DNA of 64,000 nt from Hymenobacter sp. DG01 (lineage in GTDB: Bacteria; Bacteroidota; Bacteroidia; Cytophagales; Hymenobacteraceae). Positions 26,000 to 34,161 of the stretch are shown piece by piece (position 1 is the stretch's first letter; each line of letters begins with the position of its first letter). Made by a program: the position numbers and the translations under genes. The stretch lies in assembly GCF_006352025.1 (NCBI RefSeq), contig NZ_CP040936.1, positions 1,736,001-1,800,000 on the forward strand. The letters are read 5' to 3'. A model generated the notes under the pieces. That model was not told the DNA's origin and searched no databases. It saw only the letters and a program-made list of their open reading frames with translations.

Positions 26000-27706
26000 A
26001 TGGCTGATATTCAAAAGCTGTCCGAAGTCGAGCACGTCAAGCAGGCCAGCAACTACCTGCGTGGCACCCTGGCCGAGAGCCTCGTTAACCCCATCACCGG
26101 CGCCCTCTACCCCGACGATACCCACCTGATCAAATTCCACGGCTCCTACCAGCAAACGGACCGCGACTTGGACTCGGAGCGGAAGCGCCAGAAGCTAGAG
26201 CCGCTCTACTCCCTCATGATTCGGGTGCGGGTACCGGGCGGCGTGGCTAACCCTCAGCAGTGGTTGCGCATGGACGAGCTAGCTGACCAGTACGGCAACG
26301 GCACGCTCAAGCTCACCACTCGCCAGGCTTTCCAGCTGCACGGCGTGCTCAAGCGCAACCTCAAAAAAACCATTCAGGGCTTCAATGATGCCCTGCTGGA
26401 CAGCATTGCGGGCTGCGGCGACGTGAACCGCAACGTGATGTTCAACCCCAATCCGCACCAGAGCCGCGTGCACGAAGAAGTGTACGAGGTGTCCCGGCAG
26501 ATCAGCGCCCACCTCACTCCGCGCACCTCGGCTTACTGGGAGCTGTGGCTAGACGGGGAATCGAAGTACAGCAGCGTACCGAACGAGGGCGAGGAAGATG
26601 CCGAGCCGATTTACGGCAAAACCTACCTGCCCCGCAAGTTCAAGATTGCCCTGGCCGTGCCACCCCACAACGACACCGATATCTTCGCCAACGACCTGGG
26701 CCTCATTGCCATTGAGGAAAACAGCCGCCTGCTGGGCTTCAACGTGGCCGTGGGCGGTGGCATGGGCATGACGTTTGGCATGCCCGAAACCTACCCCCGC
26801 CTGGCCAGTCTCATTGGGTTTGTGCCCACTGAGGAGGTAGTAAACCTATGCGAAAAGGTAGTCACGATTCAGCGCGACTGGGGCAACCGCGAAAACCGCA
26901 AGTTCAGCCGCCTCAAATACACTATCGACCGGGTAGGTCTGGATGTGTTCAAGGCCGAGCTGGACAACCGCCTGGGCTTTGCCCTGGAGCACGGGCGGGC
27001 TTATGAGTTCAAGAGTTCCGGCGACGCTTTCGGGTGGAGCCAGGGCCCCGATGGTGCCCACCACCTGACCTTGTTTGTGGAGGGCGGCCGCGTGGCCGAC
27101 CGGCCTGGCAGCCAACTCAAAACCGCCCTGCGCGAAATTGCAGCTTTCCATACCGGCGACTTCCGCCTGACCGGCAACCAAAACCTGATTATAGCTAATG
27201 TAGCGCCCGAAGACCGCCTCACCATCGAGACGATTCTGGCCCAGCATGGGGTAGCTGTAGAAACCACTTCGGGGCTGCGGCGGGGGGCTTTGGCCTGCGT
27301 GGCCCTGAATACTTGCTCCCTGGCTTTTGCCGAAGCTGAACGCTACATTCCACAACTTATTGATAGATTGGAGCCTGCGCTGGCGGCTCATAACCTCACC
27401 CACGACGACATCCTGATCCGGATGACGGGCTGCCCCAACGGCTGCGCCCGGCCCTACCTGGGAGAAATCGGGCTGGTTGGGCGGGCGGTGGGCCGCTACA
27501 ATCTGTACCTCGGCGCCGCTTTCAACGGGGAGCGGATGAACAAGCTCTACAAAGAAATGTTGGACGAAGACGGCATCGTGGCGGAGCTTACGCCCCTTTT
27601 CGCCGACTACGCCCAAAACCGCCAGCCCCAGGAGCGCTTCGGCGACTTCGTGATTCGCCAGGGCTACGTTCAAGCCACCACCGAAGGCCTGAATTTCCAC
27701 GTGTAA
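26000..27706 (+). CDS. cysI: Sulfite reductase hemoprotein subunit
   Basis: Reduces sulfite to sulfide with six electrons, using a coupled siroheme and [4Fe-4S] cluster. Cluster ligands are C433, C439, C478 and C482 (CVALNTC and GCPNGC), nearly the numbering of E. coli CysI. Substrate-site Arg/Lys region TRQAFQLHGV is present. 568 aa, close to the usual 570, and the pairing with a CysJ-like flavoprotein favours sulfite over nitrite reductase. Confidence 0.95.
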   Translation: MADIQKLSEVEHVKQASNYLRGTLAESLVNPITGALYPDDTHLIKFHGSYQQTDRDLDSERKRQKLEPLYSLMIRVRVPGGVANPQQWLRMDELADQYGNGTLKLTTRQAFQLHGVLKRNLKKTIQGFNDALLDSIAGCGDVNRNVMFNPNPHQSRVHEEVYEVSRQISAHLTPRTSAYWELWLDGESKYSSVPNEGEEDAEPIYGKTYLPRKFKIALAVPPHNDTDIFANDLGLIAIEENSRLLGFNVAVGGGMGMTFGMPETYPRLASLIGFVPTEEVVNLCEKVVTIQRDWGNRENRKFSRLKYTIDRVGLDVFKAELDNRLGFALEHGRAYEFKSSGDAFGWSQGPDGAHHLTLFVEGGRVADRPGSQLKTALREIAAFHTGDFRLTGNQNLIIANVAPEDRLTIETILAQHGVAVETTSGLRRGALACVALNTCSLAFAEAERYIPQLIDRLEPALAAHNLTHDDILIRMTGCPNGCARPYLGEIGLVGRAVGRYNLYLGAAFNGERMNKLYKEMLDEDGIVAELTPLFADYAQNRQPQERFGDFVIRQGYVQATTEGLNFHV

Positions 27707-27726
27707 TACGGTTAGTTTAGGGAAAC

Positions 27727-27778
27727 GTCATGCAGTGCCGTCGAAGCATCTCGCCCGTGCCTCTGCATAACGTTCTAC
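27727..27778. repeat. Dispersed repeat between cysI and the next gene
   Basis: AACGTCATGCAG at the left and CTGCATAACGTT at the right form inverted ends around GTCGAAGCATCTCGCCCGTG. Related to the repeats at 1614 and 52280. It explains why the frame is open upstream of 27817. Confidence 0.55.
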
Positions 27779-27816
27779 TCCTATCCGCCCCCTACCCTTC
27801 CAACCAACACCAACCC

Positions 27817-29325
27817 ATGCCTCTTTCTTCCAACGAACTTCTTCAGCCGGAACCGCCGCCGCAGCCCAATAGCAACCGGCTGTTTCCTGTGTTTCTGAAG
27901 CTGGAGCAGCTGCACGTGCTGCTGGTAGGCGGGGGCTACGTGGGCCACGAGAAGCTCGCGGCCCTGCTGGCCAACAGCCCGGCTGCGGCCGTAACGGTGG
28001 TAGCCACCTGGTTTTCGGCGGAGCTGAAAGCCCTGGCCGCCCGCCATCCGAGCGTGCAGCTGCGCGAGCAGCCCTACCAAACCACCGACCTCGTGGGCCA
28101 CGACCTGGTAATTGTGGCTACCAACGACAAAGCCCTGAACCTGCGCATCAAGGCCGATGCCACGCGCCAGCGCCTGCTCTGCAACGTGGCCGATACGCCC
28201 GAAGCCTGCGACTTTTACCTGGGCTCCATTGTGCAGAAAGGCGACCTAAAAATTGCCATCAGCACCAACGGCAAGTCGCCGACCATTGCCAAGCGCCTGC
28301 GCGAAATGCTCACCCAGGCCCTGCCCGATGAGCTGCACGACGTGCTGCAGCGCATGTCTGTCATCCGGGACAAAGTCGGCGGCGACTTTGCTCACAAGGT
28401 GAAGTCGTTGAACGCCGTGACGGCTGAGCTGACCGGCGGCCCGGCCTACGAGTCGCCGGCGGCGGCGCGGTGGCGTCGCATTGCCACGGCCTCTCTGCTT
28501 GCCTTTGCGGTCATGCTCGTGTTCAACATTCTCTCCTACTACTTTACTCTGGAGCAAGTGTGGAGCGCGGCTACCCACGCCGAAATGTTCTGGCTGTTTG
28601 TGGCCATCGGCTTTGGCGCGCAGCTGATTGATGGGCTCTTGGGCATGGGCTACGGGGTAGTAACGGCTATCAGCCTGATGAGCCTGAACATTGCTCCGGC
28701 CGCCGTGAGTGCCAGCATCCATACCGCCGAAATGTTTGCCAGCGGGGCCTCGGGCTACCACCACTACCGCTTCGGCAACGTGAACAAGCGCCTGTTCAAG
28801 GTGCTCCTGATTCCGGGGGTGCTGGGCGCGGTTACCGGGGCCTACCTGCTCTCAAAATTCGGCGAAACCTACGCCGGCTACGTCAAGCCCCTGCTGGCCG
28901 CCTACCTGCTGCTGCTCGGTATTCGCATCATTTCCAAGGCCTTTTCCAAACCCGGCTCGCGCAAAAAGCACAAGAAGCTGGGGCTGCTGGCCGCGGCCGG
29001 CGGCTTCCTCGATTCGTTTGGCGGGGGTGGCTGGGGGCCGCTGGTAACCAGCACCCTCATTGCCGGGGGCCGCACGCCGCAGTACGTTATCGGCTCGGTG
29101 AGCGTCACGGAGTTTTTTGTCACGTTTGCCAGCGCCGTTACGTTTTTTGCCACCCTGGGCATCTCGCACTGGCAGATTATTCTGGGCCTGATTGTGGGCG
29201 GCGTGGCCGCTTCGCCCATTGCCGCCCGCCTGGCTGGCCGCATTCCGGTGCGCTGGATGCTGGTAGGCGTGGGCCTGATGGTAATCGTCTGGAGTTTATG
29301 GGCCTTGCGGAAGGTGTTTATGTAG
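27817..29325 (+). CDS. Siroheme synthase N-domain fused to TauE/SafE (TSUP) transporter
   Basis: A 502-aa two-domain protein. Residues about 21-210 match the CysG N-terminal/Met8-like domain (precorrin-2 dehydrogenase and probable ferrochelatase): FPVFLKLEQLHVLLVGGGYV with the NAD-binding glycines 38-40, IVATNDKALN and a C-terminal dimerisation segment. Residues about 222-500 have around eight membrane segments of the TauE/SafE family (FGAQLIDGLLGMGYGVV, repeated later as LDSFGGGGWGPLV). The first half completes siroheme synthesis after CobA; the second may move sulfite or sulfate. Start ATG 27817 follows a repeat. Last gene before a strong terminator. Confidence 0.88.
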   Translation: MPLSSNELLQPEPPPQPNSNRLFPVFLKLEQLHVLLVGGGYVGHEKLAALLANSPAAAVTVVATWFSAELKALAARHPSVQLREQPYQTTDLVGHDLVIVATNDKALNLRIKADATRQRLLCNVADTPEACDFYLGSIVQKGDLKIAISTNGKSPTIAKRLREMLTQALPDELHDVLQRMSVIRDKVGGDFAHKVKSLNAVTAELTGGPAYESPAAARWRRIATASLLAFAVMLVFNILSYYFTLEQVWSAATHAEMFWLFVAIGFGAQLIDGLLGMGYGVVTAISLMSLNIAPAAVSASIHTAEMFASGASGYHHYRFGNVNKRLFKVLLIPGVLGAVTGAYLLSKFGETYAGYVKPLLAAYLLLLGIRIISKAFSKPGSRKKHKKLGLLAAAGGFLDSFGGGGWGPLVTSTLIAGGRTPQYVIGSVSVTEFFVTFASAVTFFATLGISHWQIILGLIVGGVAASPIAARLAGRIPVRWMLVGVGLMVIVWSLWALRKVFM

Positions 29326-29351
29326 GATGATCATGATTTAGCGTAAGAGTC

Positions 29352-29399
29352 CGCAAAAGAAAGTCCTGCCAAAGTAGTTTGGCAGGACTTTCTTTTGCG
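29352..29399. terminator. Bidirectional terminator between convergent genes
   Basis: A perfect 22-bp stem (GCAAAAGAAAGTCCTGCC... against its inverse) with loop GTAG. It has T-rich flanks on both strands and ends both the sulfur operon and the CPBP gene. Confidence 0.9.
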
Positions 29400-29413
29400 T
29401 GATGGTTGATGCA

Positions 29414-30247
29414 CTACATCACAACTGCTGGATCGGGCACAGTACGTTGGTGTACGCGGCGTAGTATGACGGCTAGAACCAAGGCGCTGAGCAGCACGGC
29501 GGCGACGTAGTACCAAGAAGACGTAAACAGGTCCTCTACCCCATTTAGCTTGCTGGTAGCCGTGTGCGTGCTGGCCTGCAGGGCCAGCAGGTTATTGAGC
29601 GCGTGCAGGGCTATGGTCAGCAGTAAGGAACGGGTCCGGTAATACAGCCAGCCCAACAGCAGCCCCATGAGCCCGGCCGAAACTGTTTGCACAGGGTTCA
29701 GGTGAAACAGACCAAATAGCAGCGCCGACTGCCCAATAGCCACCCAGGGCCGGTAATTACGCAGCAAGCCGGTAAGCAGTATGCCCCGAAACAACACTTC
29801 TTCCAGCACAGGGGCGCTGATTACGAGCAGCACAAAGGCTAGCACAGGCTGCCCCTCCAGACGCAGGAAGGCTTCCGCCGCCCAGTTGGGCAGGTGCAAA
29901 TAATTTACCGTGGAGCGGAGCACCACCTGCGCCAGCACGATAGCCGGCAGCAGCGCATACACGCTCCCCGGAACGCGGCCCAGCAGTCGTAGTCGCGGCA
30001 AGCGCCGACGGTAGCGCCAGAGCAGAAATCCTATGGTAACTAATTCACCCAAAGCAGTTGCCAAGGCACTGACAACAATTGATGTATGATGAAGGAATTT
30101 GTTGAAAACAAGAAAGACTGATACTACAGCGAGTACCATTATTAGCAGAAACCACCCCAGGGCGCCCCAGCTTTCTTTTAGGGTAGGATAAGCAGCTTCC
30201 GCCACTTCGGAGGCGGGCTCAATTCCTGATTTTGCACGCGTTTCCAT
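29414..30247 (-). CDS. CPBP family intramembrane metalloprotease
   Basis: 277-aa membrane protein with about seven hydrophobic segments and all CPBP (Abi/Rce1-like) motifs: E149-E150-x3-R154 (LEEVLFRG), F178-x3-H182 (FGLFH) and H215-x3-N219 (HALNN), which bind zinc and catalyse cleavage within the membrane. Substrate unknown; relatives process prenylated proteins, bacteriocins or anti-sigma factors. It is transcribed toward the sulfur operon and shares its terminator. Confidence 0.9.
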   Translation of the reverse strand: METRAKSGIEPASEVAEAAYPTLKESWGALGWFLLIMVLAVVSVFLVFNKFLHHTSIVVSALATALGELVTIGFLLWRYRRRLPRLRLLGRVPGSVYALLPAIVLAQVVLRSTVNYLHLPNWAAEAFLRLEGQPVLAFVLLVISAPVLEEVLFRGILLTGLLRNYRPWVAIGQSALLFGLFHLNPVQTVSAGLMGLLLGWLYYRTRSLLLTIALHALNNLLALQASTHTATSKLNGVEDLFTSSWYYVAAVLLSALVLAVILRRVHQRTVPDPAVVM

Positions 30248-30309
30248 GCAATACGGATAAATAAGTAACAGATATCAGGAGGTAAATCTAAAGGGTTTAT
30301 TTATGAAAA

Positions 30310-30343
30310 TACCCCCGGCCCCTTAAAGCAGGGACCGGGGGTA
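30310..30343 (-). terminator. Terminator of the permease gene
   Basis: TACCCCCGG and CCGGGGGTA arms form a GC-rich stem directly after the permease stop on the minus strand, followed by a short T-rich stretch. Confidence 0.7.
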
Positions 30344-30365
30344 GCGCCAGCAAAACCCAGAAAGG

Positions 30366-31823
30366 TTACGCTACCGGCTGCCGGGCTTGCTCCTGCCCCA
30401 GCTTGCTATGCTTGCGGCCGTAGCCGAAGTAAATAGCCAGCCCGATAGCCAGCCACACGGCCAGGCGCAGCCAGGTTTCCCAGGGCAAGGACACCATCAT
30501 CACCAGGCAGGTCAGGATGCCCAGGATGGGCACCAGCGGCACCAGGGGCGTGCGGAAGCCACGCGGGGCGTTAGGCTCTTTCTTGCGCATGATGAGCACA
30601 CCCAGGCACACCATAACGAAGGCCAGCAGGGTGCCGATGCTCGTCATTTCGCCTACCACTGCAATGGGAACGAACCCGGCGAAGAGGGCAATAAACAGGC
30701 CCAGCAGCAGCCCCGACTGCAGGGGCGTCCCGAACCGCTCGTGCACGCGGGCAAATACGGGTGGGAGCAGCCCGTCCTTGGCCATGGCAAAGAACACGCG
30801 GGTCTGACCCAGCAAATCCACCAGAATCACGGAGGTGTAGCCGATGATGATAGCCAGAATTACGGCCGAAGACAGCCAGGCGTAGGGCGTTTTCTCGATG
30901 GCAATGGCCACCGGGGCAGCACTGTTCTTGAACTCGGTGTAGTTGGCCAGGCCCGTGAGTACGTGGCCGAACAGCACGAACAGCACCGTGCACACCAGCA
31001 GGGAGCCGATGATACCGATGGGCATGTTGCGCTGGGGGTTCTTGGTTTCCTGGGCCATAGTAGCCACAATATCAAAGCCAATGAACACGAAGAATACTAC
31101 CCCCGCCCCGCGCAAAATACCGCTCCAGCCAAACTCCCCGAACACGCCCGTATTGGTTGGGATGTAGGGTTGGTAGTTGGCGGGGTCGATGTACTGCCAG
31201 CCCAGGGCAATAAACACCAGCACCACCGACACCTTCAGGCTCACGACCAGGGCATTAAACCAGGCTGAGCTTTTGGTGCCGCGTACCACAATGAGCGTGA
31301 TGCCCAGCACAATGAGCATGGCCGGGATGTTGACCAGCCCGCGCACCACGCTGCCATCGGCCAGGGTGGCCGTTTCAAACGGCGACATAACCAATTGGGG
31401 CGGAATGTGCAGGTTGTACTTGCTCAGAAACTTCACCAGGTACTGCGACCAGCTGATGGACACGGCCGCCGCACCCACCGAATACTCCAGAATCAGGTCC
31501 CAGCCGATAATCCAGGCGAACAGCTCCCCCATGGTGGCGTAGGCGTAGGTGTAGGCCGAGCCGGCCACGGGCACCATGGCGGCAAACTCGGCGTAGCACA
31601 GAGCCGAGAAGGCGCAGCCCACGGCTGCCACCACAAACGAGAGCGTAACGGCCGGGCCGGCATTGTTGGCGGCGGCCAGACCCGTAAGCGAAAACAGGCC
31701 CGCCCCGATAATCACCCCAATGCCGATGGCAATCAGGTTGAAGCCATTCAGGGTTCGTTTCAGGGTGCCAGCCCCAGTGGCCGCGGCTTCCTGCCGCAGC
31801 AGTTCCAATGATTTTTTAAGCAT
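30366..31823 (-). CDS. APC-family amino acid permease under SAM riboswitch control
   Basis: 485-aa inner membrane transporter with about 12-14 segments, of the cationic amino acid transporter-like branch of the APC superfamily: FNLIAIGIGVIIGAGLFSLTG (near 30) is the substrate-binding first helix, and GRKHSKL lies near the C-terminus. ATG 31823 starts just before the cytoplasmic helix LKKSLELLRQ. The upstream leader holds a SAM-I riboswitch and a Cys-rich small ORF, so the likely cargo is methionine, cysteine or a related sulfur amino acid; this is inferred from regulation, not from residues in the protein. Confidence 0.9.
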   Translation of the reverse strand: MLKKSLELLRQEAAATGAGTLKRTLNGFNLIAIGIGVIIGAGLFSLTGLAAANNAGPAVTLSFVVAAVGCAFSALCYAEFAAMVPVAGSAYTYAYATMGELFAWIIGWDLILEYSVGAAAVSISWSQYLVKFLSKYNLHIPPQLVMSPFETATLADGSVVRGLVNIPAMLIVLGITLIVVRGTKSSAWFNALVVSLKVSVVLVFIALGWQYIDPANYQPYIPTNTGVFGEFGWSGILRGAGVVFFVFIGFDIVATMAQETKNPQRNMPIGIIGSLLVCTVLFVLFGHVLTGLANYTEFKNSAAPVAIAIEKTPYAWLSSAVILAIIIGYTSVILVDLLGQTRVFFAMAKDGLLPPVFARVHERFGTPLQSGLLLGLFIALFAGFVPIAVVGEMTSIGTLLAFVMVCLGVLIMRKKEPNAPRGFRTPLVPLVPILGILTCLVMMVSLPWETWLRLAVWLAIGLAIYFGYGRKHSKLGQEQARQPVA

Positions 31824-31877
31824 AAAAACAGGTGCCACCGCTGGGGTGGCTGGTAAGAAAAAAACCCGGCCATTGTA

Positions 31878-31925
31878 CTACCCCCGCCTGGGGGCAGCGT
31901 GCTTTCCGCCCCTGAGCGGGGGTAG
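31878..31925 (-). promoter_or_regulatory. Strong hairpin in the permease leader
   Basis: 18-bp arms at 31878-31895 and 31908-31925 (CTACCCCCGCCTGGGGGC against GCCCCTGAGCGGGGGTAG) with two mismatches or wobbles. Each arm can also fold on itself (CCCCC/GGGGG), giving mutually exclusive structures. On the minus strand a T7 run follows about 13 nt downstream of the stem (31858-31864). Candidate attenuator. Confidence 0.5.
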
Positions 31926-32054
31926 CACAACAAACTGCTACTTCGGAGAAGAGGAAAAAGTAGCAAGCTGCTCACTCCCAGATGGGGTGCGCGCCGCAAA
32001 GAGAAAACGAGAGCAAAGCCCGCAGCAGCCAGAGTGCCTACCCAGGCGCACTAC

Positions 32055-32171
32055 CTATACGCGGCCGCAACAACAGCCACCCCAAGAATCCGCCGGCACC
32101 CGCCAGGAGGCCACACGGAAGCTGGCAGCAAAAACTACGAACGGGGTACTACGGCAGGGGCAAAAGTCCAC
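32055..32171 (-). CDS. Cys-rich leader peptide of the permease gene
   Basis: A 38-codon GTG-started ORF with Cys at residues 4, 6, 33, 34 and 35 (MDFCPC at the start, GGCCCGRV at the end). The GTG lies 8 nt after the P1 3' strand of the riboswitch, exactly as in copy 1; the shared segment is CCATATAAAAACAAC, then three bases, CC and GTG. The rest of the peptide is not similar to copy 1. It ends 231 nt before the permease ATG. The conserved spacing supports translation; there is no direct proof. Confidence 0.6.
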   Translation of the reverse strand: MDFCPCRSTPFVVFAASFRVASWRVPADSWGGCCCGRV

Positions 32172-32179
32172 GGCTTGTT

Positions 32180-32274
32180 GTTTTTATATGGTCAGGAATT
32201 GGCACCGTTCCAGCAGTTGCGGATGGTTGCCGACGCTTCTTAGAGCCTGTCTCTCAGCGCCTCTGTATAAAAAC
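32180..32274 (-). ncRNA. SAM-I (S-box) riboswitch, copy 2
   Basis: On the minus strand the aptamer reads GCTGAGAGACAGGCTCTAAG, then GTCGGCAACCATCC, then GAACGGTGCCAATTCCTGAC. P1 is formed by GTTTTTATA (32274-32266) and TATAAAAAC (32188-32180), identical to copy 1. The region just upstream (GCCCCATCAATTCTTT) is also shared with copy 1, which indicates common ancestry of the two leaders. Confidence 0.9.
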
Positions 32275-32304
32275 AATCCTTTGGGCTAGAAAGAATTGAT
32301 GGGG

Positions 32305-32336
32305 CAAAGGTAGGGCCGGAAATCCACCGCTGCAAA
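32305..32336 (-). promoter_or_regulatory. Promoter of the permease leader
   Basis: TTTG (minus strand, 32336-32333) and TACCTTTG (32312-32305), separated by 20 bp, give the same -33/-7 layout as the promoter at 15246-15278. Confidence 0.75.
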
Positions 32337-32504
32337 CTGCTCAGCTGCCGGCCTGTTTCCTCTGGTTTTCCGGGCAGTGCCTACGCGGCCGGCCCCGCCC
32401 TCCTTGTCCGGCTTCCGGACACTCACAAGCCATAGCCACTCTCGCAACTAACATGTAGCCAAGCTTTTACTACCCCCGATTAGTTTGAGGCCCCGAAGTT
32501 TAAC

Positions 32505-32526
32505 CTGAAAATTTAATTATTTTCAG
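32505..32526. other. AT-rich palindrome, possible operator
   Basis: CTGAAAAT-TTAATT-ATTTTCAG, 8-bp perfect arms, in the spacer between the permease promoter and the Spy-like gene. It could bind a regulator or be a small hairpin. The rest of 32340-32652 shows no gene. Confidence 0.3.
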
Positions 32527-32652
32527 AGGCCCTTCAGCCGGTGGTTTAGCCAAAGTTGGCATTTGAGTTGGGTATTACCCATACAGAAGCTCGCAGCCTG
32601 GCTGCTACCACTAAGCGCTTCCTTTCCTGAATTTAACTCTTCCAACATAGCC

Positions 32653-33084
32653 ATGAAAAAGATTCTCGTTCTTCTCGCCGCCTTCTCTCTTTCAGCAGCC
32701 GCCGTTTCGGCCCAGACTACGCCTGCAAAAGCCGCGTACGGGCAGCATCAGAAGGGCAACAAGCCCGCCAAAACGCCCGAGCAGCGCGCCGACCACGCCG
32801 CCCAAAGTCTGGCCAAGAAGCTAAGCCTCTCGGCCGCTCAGACCGAGCAGGTGCGCCAGCTGAACCTGGCCCGCTTCCAGGAGCTGCAGGCCAAACGCAC
32901 CCAGGTTGCTACCGCCGCCGATAAAAAGCAGCGTCATCAGGCCATGAAAGCGAGCAAGGACCGCTACGAAGCCCAGCTTAAGCAAATCCTGAGCGCCGAG
33001 CAGTACACGAAATACGCTCAGCTGCAGGCCGAAAAGCAGGCCAAGCGCAAAGCCCACCAGGGCCAGCGCCAGGCAAAGAGCTAA
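32653..33084 (+). CDS. Spy/CpxP-like periplasmic protein
   Basis: 143 aa: signal peptide (residues 1 to about 19, AVSAQ), then a highly charged helical domain (KLSLSAAQTEQVRQLNLARF and QILSAEQYTKYAQLQAEKQ) resembling the two LTxxQ-type repeats of Spy/CpxP stress proteins. Strongly basic C-terminus. It is probably a periplasmic chaperone or stress sensor; this is a fold-level guess. A paralogue starts at 63599. ATG 32653 is supported by the signal peptide. Confidence 0.6.
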   Translation: MKKILVLLAAFSLSAAAVSAQTTPAKAAYGQHQKGNKPAKTPEQRADHAAQSLAKKLSLSAAQTEQVRQLNLARFQELQAKRTQVATAADKKQRHQAMKASKDRYEAQLKQILSAEQYTKYAQLQAEKQAKRKAHQGQRQAKS

Positions 33085-33111
33085 TCTGGTTTCCTGACTA
33101 CCCCACGCCCA

Positions 33112-33143
33112 AACGCCCCGGTACCGTGCTGTATCGGGGCGTT
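33112..33143 (+). terminator. Terminator after the Spy-like gene
   Basis: AACGCCCCGGTAC and GTATCGGGGCGTT pair over 13 bp with loop CGTGCT, followed by TTTGC. Confidence 0.75.
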
Positions 33144-33177
33144 TTGCTGTCCGCCTAGGTCGCGCTAAGCCCCGTCA

Positions 33178-33933
33178 CTACTCTCCCGGCTCCACTCCTG
33201 AGGCCAGGGCACTGGCTTGCTGCTCGGCCCTGAGCCACCGCAGCCGATAGCAGTTCATGGCCGTCTCGCCGAGCTGCTCCAGCAGACGGTAATTGGCTAC
33301 GGCCCCTACTGCCGCCCCGATAACGGGCACCAACTGGGCCATTTTGGCCAGGTCAATGTAGTCGCGGTACTCCTGCTGAAACGTGCGCCAGTCAAACTCC
33401 TGCACGTCGGGGGGCAGGGTATGGCGGTAGGTGTCCCAGGTAGCCACCCGCTGGTATATTTCGTTGCGGGTGTGCTGGCTACTGAAGGCCAGCTGAAAGA
33501 TGTGAAGCAGAAACAGGCGCTCGGTGTAATCCTGCACATCGTGCCCGTAGAGAGCGGCTACATCAAACAGAAATTTGAGCTTCAGGCCCAGTAGCAGCGG
33601 AAAATCGGCGAGGCCCAGCAGAAAGCCACCGGCTCCGGTCACCGCGCCTTCGGCGGCTGCCGTGTTGCGGTAGTAGCGCAGCGTGCTTTTCACGGCCACC
33701 TCACGCTCCGAAAGGCTTACGCCAACCTGGGGGCGCCGGGTAAGATGCCGGGAGCCAAACAGCACACCGCGCACCATTTGCTTGATGGCGGCGGTTATGG
33801 CCGTGTGTACTTTTTCGGGTAGCAGGGCGTTCAGACGGGCTTGCAGCCGCCGGGTTACCCGCCCTAACAGGGTAGGTTTCTGCTGCATCCGGTGCTGCCA
33901 GGAGCGCAGCTCAGCGAGGGGTTGTGCTTCCAT
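33178..33933 (-). CDS. EcsC family protein
   Basis: 251 aa related to EcsC: the region VTGAGGFLLGLADFPLLLGL with the following YGHDV segment, and PVIGAAVGAVANYRLLEQLGETAMNCYRLR near the C-terminus, are typical. EcsC-like proteins are found beside ABC transporters in Firmicutes but act on unknown targets; no transporter is adjacent here. The N-terminal open frame to 34050 is Pro/Ala-rich and non-conserved; ATG 33933 is preferred. Confidence 0.8.
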   Translation of the reverse strand: MEAQPLAELRSWQHRMQQKPTLLGRVTRRLQARLNALLPEKVHTAITAAIKQMVRGVLFGSRHLTRRPQVGVSLSEREVAVKSTLRYYRNTAAAEGAVTGAGGFLLGLADFPLLLGLKLKFLFDVAALYGHDVQDYTERLFLLHIFQLAFSSQHTRNEIYQRVATWDTYRHTLPPDVQEFDWRTFQQEYRDYIDLAKMAQLVPVIGAAVGAVANYRLLEQLGETAMNCYRLRWLRAEQQASALASGVEPGE

Positions 33934-34161
33934 GGGTTGGGGCAAGGGCCGGGCAATAGTACGAAGATCCGGGGGCGTACGGTGAGGTTCAGCGGGCGTT
34001 TCTGAAAGCCCGGCCCTACCCCCTGCCGCCGGCCTAACCCCGGAACTCACCCAGGATTTTCTGTATCTGAAAGCGGAATGTCAGCCGGTGCATGTGCCCG
34101 GCACCACTATTTCCTACACTGGAGGCTACAGGGCTCCGGAAGAGGCCATCGGAAGCAGCGC

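Noticed and set aside
29326..29413. Long perfect hairpin as a mobile element end
   Set aside because: Its place between two convergent genes with T-rich flanks on both strands fits a bidirectional terminator.
31663..32289. 208-aa plus-strand ORF across the permease leader
   Set aside because: It runs antisense through the riboswitch, leader ORF and permease start, and has no protein-like features.
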